DNA of 64,000 nucleotides from assembly GCA_027405735.1 (NCBI GenBank), contig JAPEHQ010000001.1:2170001-2234000 (forward strand). The letters are read 5' to 3'. Each line of letters opens with the position of its first letter. Within the stretch, counting starts at the first letter, position 1. A program made the translations under genes and the position numbers. Shown here in pieces: positions 58,735 through 64,000 of this stretch. Origin of the DNA: Mucor racemosus (Eukaryota > Mucoromycota > Mucoromycetes > Mucorales > Mucoraceae). The notes beneath the pieces were generated by a model, which saw only the letters and a program-made list of their open reading frames with translations, was not told the origin of the DNA and did no database searches.

Positions 58735-61238
58735 TGTTTACATTGTTATAAGATATGAAAAGCTTGATTTTAATATTACAGTAATTAAATAAAAAACAAG
58801 ATGATATTAATAATAACATATGGTGAGTATTTAATATCTAAGTCAGCTTGATGAAGTATGCTTTCAAACCCTTTTAAAAATCCAGAGGCAGCAAATACAA
58901 CATCTTGGTTCTGTAATTTCTATCTACCAAAATGTTGCAATTCCCACTACACAATGAATGCACCTTTTATCTATCTTGACCTCAATGTAAATTGTTGGGT
59001 AGTATCAGTTTTTTACCAGTTGTGTTTTCTCTGATTCATTAATAATCAGTCATATTGAACATTGAACGATGATTTGTATCATTATGGCAGCCCTGTGCTG
59101 TACAAGGTAATTTTGTTGTGCCCAGGTGGGCTTCACACTATAGCCTGGGCTGATATTATGCCCACTGAATATGGTTAAAACGATAACAATATGCACATGG
59201 GCACAATGAAAAAAACTGCACACCACAGGCACAACACTAAGCTTGTATGTGCAGAATTATAAATTCTGTTCATGTGCATGGCATTAATCCCACGTGTGCA
59301 TAGCAGTAGAATTGCTCGTAATCATATCATTATCCCTATTTGCGCATAATAATAAAATATGACGATGAGCATAATGAGCTGATTGTATGGGCACAAATTG
59401 GTCTGTACATGAGCATCGTGCCGTTCTCAAAATTTCATTGCATTTTTTTTTTTACTGGAATGGATTTTTAAATTACATTTGTTTTTATTAATATAAATTG
59501 TAGGCAATACAATTCAATGCGTTGTTGATGTAGAGCAATACATGCAAGAACCAGTATATTTACGATTATTATTATTTGTAAATATGTTTATAGCCATAAT
59601 GCTTACAGTAACAATGGTTTTTGCTTGAGCATAGAATTAAATAACACTTACTGCTTAAATTTATATGCAAGCCAAACCTAAGGTTATAAATGTTACTTTA
59701 TCGCTCATAAAATTTAAACAAAGTAACCTTTAAATTTACTATTTTAGTTTACGATTGTCAGCTGTAAGAAGATTTATTCTCAAGAATAGCTACCATCAAG
59801 ACTATGGTTATTATACAAGACATCAGATTATTCTTTTTTTGTGTTTCTATATCATTTGAAATTTTATCACTTTTCTGGAACATTTCGTGGGTTTGTAGCC
59901 AGTTTTAGCTTTTCATCAAATAGATATAAATATCATTGCCTTCGATTTGATCTGGTAATTAAGAAGTACGTCCAACAATACAGTAGTAAATAATGATGCT
60001 TGATCTTAGAATACGGTTAAATAAAAATATCAGTGTCTAATATACAGTAGGTTGCTATCTATATTAAAAGCATTAGTCCCTTATGTTAGAATGCGCATTC
60101 AGATACAAGAAAAGAATACCAGCTTGATAGTCTGATATGCCTTATCAAACGGTGAAAATATCCTTGTTGGAATATGAAGATAAAAAGAGAGAAACAACAC
60201 ACGTAGAAAAGGATTTTCAAGACTTTACATTCTGTAGCGCAATTAAAACCCTGCTGAATTGCACATTTCAGTCAATGTAAAAGCAGCATTACAGCACACA
60301 AATCATAAACTATATAAAGTAGGCAATAACTATTACCATAAATACATACATTTTTCTATCATAAAAACCGTTTGTGATACTATAAATTCGTTCAAAAACT
60401 GCAAAAGCGAGCCGGCAGAGTGACGCAGTAATTGAGTATAGCAACATTGAACGGCTAAGTATTTTCTTATACTATATACTATTATGGTATATATCTAAGT
60501 TTTTAATAAAAATGTGTTTTTTAAACTTTTATTATATTTAACCATGTATAGTCTGAAAATTCAGTTTTTTTAGCGGACATTCTCGGAGACTCATTTTATC
60601 CTTACCAACACTCATGATTTTGATCAAAAAACAAAAAAATCAAATTTTGATACCAAAATCGACGTTTAAATGTACTACATTGTGAGAGAAAATTGTAGCC
60701 ATAGCTAATACATATGTTATAAAAGCTTAATATTAAATGTTTAGTAATAAAACTTAGCATTTTTGGCCCAAAAACGGATTCTTGGTTAAGGGATATTCAT
60801 GTAATATTTTGCAATAAAAATGTTTGTTATTTTTTATTGAGCAAATAGAGCACTAAATTCTGCATATAGGTATATTTTTTGTTTTTATAATTGGTAGTAT
60901 AATTAACTCTAAATTTACAAAACCAGAAAAAAAAATTAAAAAATGTCAAAATTGATGATCTGGACAAAAATAATTTTCTAAATTAATGTTCCGCTTACAG
61001 GCCTTGTAAGTCTTAAAAATAAGAGATTTCATAATACTTGAGAGCTTTTTCAAGAATTTACGATGCTGTACCCACTTGATTCAAGCTTATTACTGTAAAT
61101 CTTTATACACGTTAATATTGTGTGATAGTTTATTTGATGGTGATATAGTCTTACTTTATAATTACTGCGCTAAAAGTGATTTACATTGAGTTTTAGCCTT
61201 ACCTCCTCTCCAATATCGTAAAAATAAAAATGACCATC

Positions 61239-61825
61239 TGTAATGATCTGTAATTTTGGACTAACAACAAAGGTGGATAATATGCTTATAGATATTATTC
61301 TTGTTATTATAAATTGGTGATTACTGGATTGATGAAGGTTGGTGTTCTTATTTGTAAATTACATATTTATTAGTGAATAAATAAAAGTAAAGGGAGTGTA
61401 ACACGACAGATTGATTTATCGAGACTTTATAAATTAAAATCAACGTAAAAAGTACCGTTTATTAGAATGAATTAAATATGGGTTTATATAGTTATTGGAA
61501 TTGTGTGATAAGATCTAATGGACAGGGATCCATTAGATGTGACAATAGATATTATTATTAATGTGTATGAATATAACATGTTATGTTTCAGTGGTAATAT
61601 TGCTATAAGTTATGTTTCATTGTTAGTTCCTGGGTGACAGGAACCAGTTACTGGATAGATAAGATCTGCTAGATTTGTCGGAGATCTTCTATATATCGAA
61701 TGTTGTAATTCTGATAGATCACAGATAAATCTACAAGGGATCATGTAATGATTTCCTTGTAGTATTTATATAAGGAATGAGGCAAGGTTTTGCATGAATG
61801 AAACTGAAATGTTTGACTCATTACA
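61239..61825 (+). mobile_element. Solo LTR-A with nested LTR-C, 5-bp TSD
   Basis: Begins TGTAATGATCTG, ends GACTCATTACA and is flanked by perfect CCATC (61234-61238 and 61826-61830). Without the nested 315 bp it is 272 bp, matching the 271-bp copy at 39499-39769. It interrupts the dynein fragment of T3. Confidence 0.9.
61412..61721 (+). mobile_element. Solo LTR-C nested in LTR-A, 5-bp TSD
   Basis: 310 bp beginning TGATTTATC and ending GATAGATCA (inverted terminal match), flanked by perfect CAGAT (61407-61411 and 61722-61726). The copy at 39499-39769 shows the empty site GACAGATAAATCTAC. It has no coding sequence. Confidence 0.88.
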
Positions 61826-62283
61826 CCATCACTGGAATTTATTGCCGTCTTTTTACCCTCTTTGTCCCAAGCTAATTTATTCAATGCTTTACCAGAAACA
61901 ACCTAAGTACTTACAAATGGCTCCTCAATATTTGCATTCGAATTCCATAAATTAAATTGACGGGTTCCACCTACAGTAGTATCAAACGTATCATCAGCCC
62001 GCCTTATGATACATGTCAATCTAAAATCAGAAACATTCCATTGTCATTGTTATAAGCTATGAAAAATTTGATTTTTAATAATACAGCAATTAAATAAAAA
62101 AACAAGATGATACTAAAATAGCATATGGTGAGTATTTAACATCTAATTAAGTTTGGTGTTAAAGTATTATGCTTTTACACTCTTTTAAATCCTGAGGCCA
62201 ACACAACATCTTGGTCCTGTAATTTCTATCCATCAAAATGTGGCGATTTCCACGACACATTGCAGGCACCTTTCATCAATCAT

Positions 62284-62869
62284 GCTTATATACGATAATA
62301 ACAATGCTTATCTCTACTTTATTTAGAGATAAGCCAACCAAACCACTCATGAAAGTTACAGGAATATACCAAAAGCGACCAATCGTGTAAACTTTGATCA
62401 TTGCAAAATACAATTGATTTTATAGTGAATACATTTTTTATACTTAGTTTACAGTTTGCGAGTCACAAACATTATATTTGAGAATTCATAAATGTTTTCT
62501 CATCATGGCCGGCTTCAATCAACTTGCTTCCAAACATTATCAGTCTTAATTTCACAGAATCAAATTGGCTCATTATTCTAATTTGGATATAACGTGTTTG
62601 TGAAAAAGGTAAGATTCCACAAGAAAAAGGTGTGCTCTGTTCACGTGCTGCCTAATAACTGTTTTTTTTTTTCAATAATACGTACAGTTAAATGGTTGCA
62701 AGATTAGATGCTAAGAATATTGATATGCAAGATCACAACATAAATGTGCCAGCAATTTTAGCTAATTTGCACTGCTAACTAATGCATCATTTTTTATAAT
62801 TTAGATAAATTTGTATTTGATTTGTCTCGGCAGCATGGTAAATTTTTTCGACTATCAATTAAATATCAA
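62284..62869. other. Stretch between T3 and terminal repeat
   Basis: AT-rich DNA with no ORF of note and no match to other parts of the window. It may be the unique interior of a larger element ending at 63172. Confidence 0.4.
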
Positions 62870-63172
62870 ATGCAATTACATAATAAAATAAATTATGGTC
62901 TGAAGAATTGTATCTGCAATACATTTATGCTGTTTTTTTAAAAAAAATAAGCCAAAGAATAAGCCAATAGGCATTACTATATGGGCACAAAAGGGCTTCA
63001 AATCAAGCACATGAGCTGAAATGTTTATGCCCATATAGGCAGTTTGATGAGCATATGAGCTGATCGAAAAGAAGTTAACCATATTCACTGAAGTGAAAAT
63101 TTACACCAAAAGTTTCAGCCCATATGAGCCGATCAATCCGCCAATGGGCTGACACATTTGGCCGTAGTGTAC
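62870..63172 (-). repeat. Subterminal GAGC/GCCCAT region ending GGCCGTAGTG
   Basis: Repeated words CACATGAGCTG, TTATGCCCATAT, GAGCATATGAGCTGATC and CAGCCCATATGAGCC resemble those near the left ends of T1 and T2. The block ends GGCCGTAGTG, the exact reverse complement of the CACTACGGCC left ends at 3415 and 55597. It looks like the right terminus of the same class of element. CACTA-type ends and subterminal repeats would fit, but no transposase or clear 3-bp target duplication is seen. Confidence 0.5.
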
Positions 63173-63174
63173 TT

Positions 63175-64000
63175 GAAAAATTCAAAACTTTGAGCTTCAA
63201 TATTTCTGCAAAACATTAAGTTATACTAGCAACTTTTAATAATAAAACTGACTTGTTTTAAGGTACTCTATAACATATTGAAGTATGAAAAAATTCTGAG
63301 CACCTTTATTTTTTTTTCGTTTTTTTGACATTGTCGTAGTAGATTTCAAAATATTTGTGAAATCGAGCAATGCCTTTTTTACACTGATGTCATTAAACTC
63401 GTTGAGCTCTATCGGATTCAATTTAGTTTTTTTCAAAATATTGGTTTTTCGTGGAGATATCTTCAAAAATGTGTACAAAGAGAAACCTTCGTTTCTAGCT
63501 CCAATTTTTCCCTTATATACCCTCATCCCAAATTCTGAATTTGAAAAAAAATTGACAAAAATTGCGTTTTCTCTATGAAAAATGCAGCTAGAACGGTAAG
63601 TAATAGCTCGATCGATAGATAATTTTTTTTCAAATTACCTAAGTTACTTATATATAAAATATGCTTATAAAAAACGATGTTTATTTTTAAAAAACCTCCA
63701 AAATTTCAACCGCAATTTATGCAAAATTTAAAGTGAAACATTTGCCTGAATTTTGTTTAGATAGATGCAGAATCCAAAATTATACAAAAACCATTTAATA
63801 TACTAGGACTACTTACTTTGTAGCTCATGAGCATTTAAATGATTTTGTTTTTTTGATCGTTTTTTGGTTGATTTCACAAATCTATTTTGGAACTCAGTTA
63901 TCATAGGTTCTATGGTTCTAAGCTGTAATATGAACCATTATCTTGATATCTCGGTGAAAACTCAATATTTTTTGCTGAAGCAAAAAATGCAGAGTAGCTT
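63175..64000 (-). repeat. R repeat, copy R5 (runs off window)
   Basis: Nearly identical to R4 (54400-55220), in the same orientation, differing by scattered substitutions and small indels. It starts within the R consensus, immediately after the GGCCGTAGTG end. Its 96-codon minus-strand ORF (63236-63526) keeps the frame seen in R4. Confidence 0.8.

Larger units (their letters stand above)
55597..59060 (+). repeat. T repeat, copy T2
   Basis: Starts CACTACGGCCGACCTGTGCT, like T1. After about 90 bp it is interrupted by LTR-B, then resumes AATATGGCTAAAAAAATAAC and runs colinear with T1 and T3 to the ATCTTGACCTCAATGTAAAT / TCAGTTTTTTA end. It carries the GC-hairpin module at 57655-57735 and the best-preserved dynein fragment near its right end. 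Confidence 0.78.
61198..62049 (-). pseudogene. Dynein intermediate-chain fragment in T3, LTR-split
   Basis: The same fragment as in T1 and T2, split by the insertion at 61239-61825. The right part (61831-62049) reads NVSDFRLTCIIRRADDTFDT, RQFNLWNSNANIEEP and then SGKALNKLAWDKEGKKT on the minus strand. The left part (61198-61238) holds the GHFYFYDIGE end. Removing the insertion and one CCATC restores colinearity with T1. Confidence 0.6.
59083..62283 (+). repeat. T repeat, copy T3
   Basis: Starts ATTATGGCAGCCCTGTGCTG, a degraded version of the CACTACGGCC end, and is colinear with T1 and T2 to CACCTTTCATCAATCATGCT. It has the GC-hairpin module near 60380-60450 and the dynein fragment near the right end, interrupted by a solo LTR that itself contains another. 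Confidence 0.78.

Overview
The window looks like nuclear DNA of an early-diverging filamentous fungus, most likely Mucoromycota (Mucorales-like). The reasons are the AT-rich sequence, many short introns (about 50-80 bp, GT..AG), standard genetic code, and a gene set typical of such fungi: a WRAP53-type WD40 protein, a cytoplasmic-dynein gene fragment, DGAT1, a nicotianamine synthase and a large F-box protein. The species cannot be named from sequence alone. I worked out exon structures by hand. In each multi-exon gene the exon lengths sum to a multiple of three and join conserved protein blocks.

Layout. 1-6.7 kb is repeat-rich: the tail of a repeat I call T, a tRNA-like SINE fragment, a hAT-like MITE, a T copy and a diverged copy of a second repeat, R. 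6.7-17.7 kb is gene-dense: DPP III, a DUF2470-like membrane protein, COQ7, a peroxisomal SCP2 protein, a PRPP synthetase with a large insertion, WRAP53/TCAB1-like and an F-box protein. 17.7-21.2 kb is non-genic (a solo LTR and an R copy). 21.2-28.5 kb holds nicotianamine synthase, a YANK/STK32-type kinase, ATP10 and a TMF1/Sgm1 golgin. 28.5-34.9 kb is non-genic, with a rearranged T fragment, a 279-bp tandem duplication and a 7-bp minisatellite. 34.9-38.9 kb has UMP/CMP kinase, RPS23 and a Sis1-type J-protein. 38.9-43.4 kb is repeats, including an R copy split by a hAT-like MITE with a readable empty site. 43.4-53.3 kb has acyl-CoA oxidase, DGAT1, SDH assembly factor 4, a Spo7-like subunit, a group-3 LEA-like protein and a Tsr4/PDCD2 protein. 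53.3-64 kb is a nested repeat region: two nearly identical R copies flank two T copies, themselves invaded by three solo LTRs with perfect 5-bp target duplications.

Themes. Several genes concern lipid handling: peroxisomal acyl-CoA oxidase ending AKL, SCP2 ending SKL, DGAT1 and the Spo7-like partner of the lipin phosphatase. Several others serve mitochondria: COQ7, ATP10, SDHAF4, a UMP/CMP kinase with an N-terminal leader, and a LEA-like protein with a possible leader. These are neighbours, not an operon. The most unusual non-genic feature is the T repeat family, which carries a piece of a dynein intermediate-chain gene.
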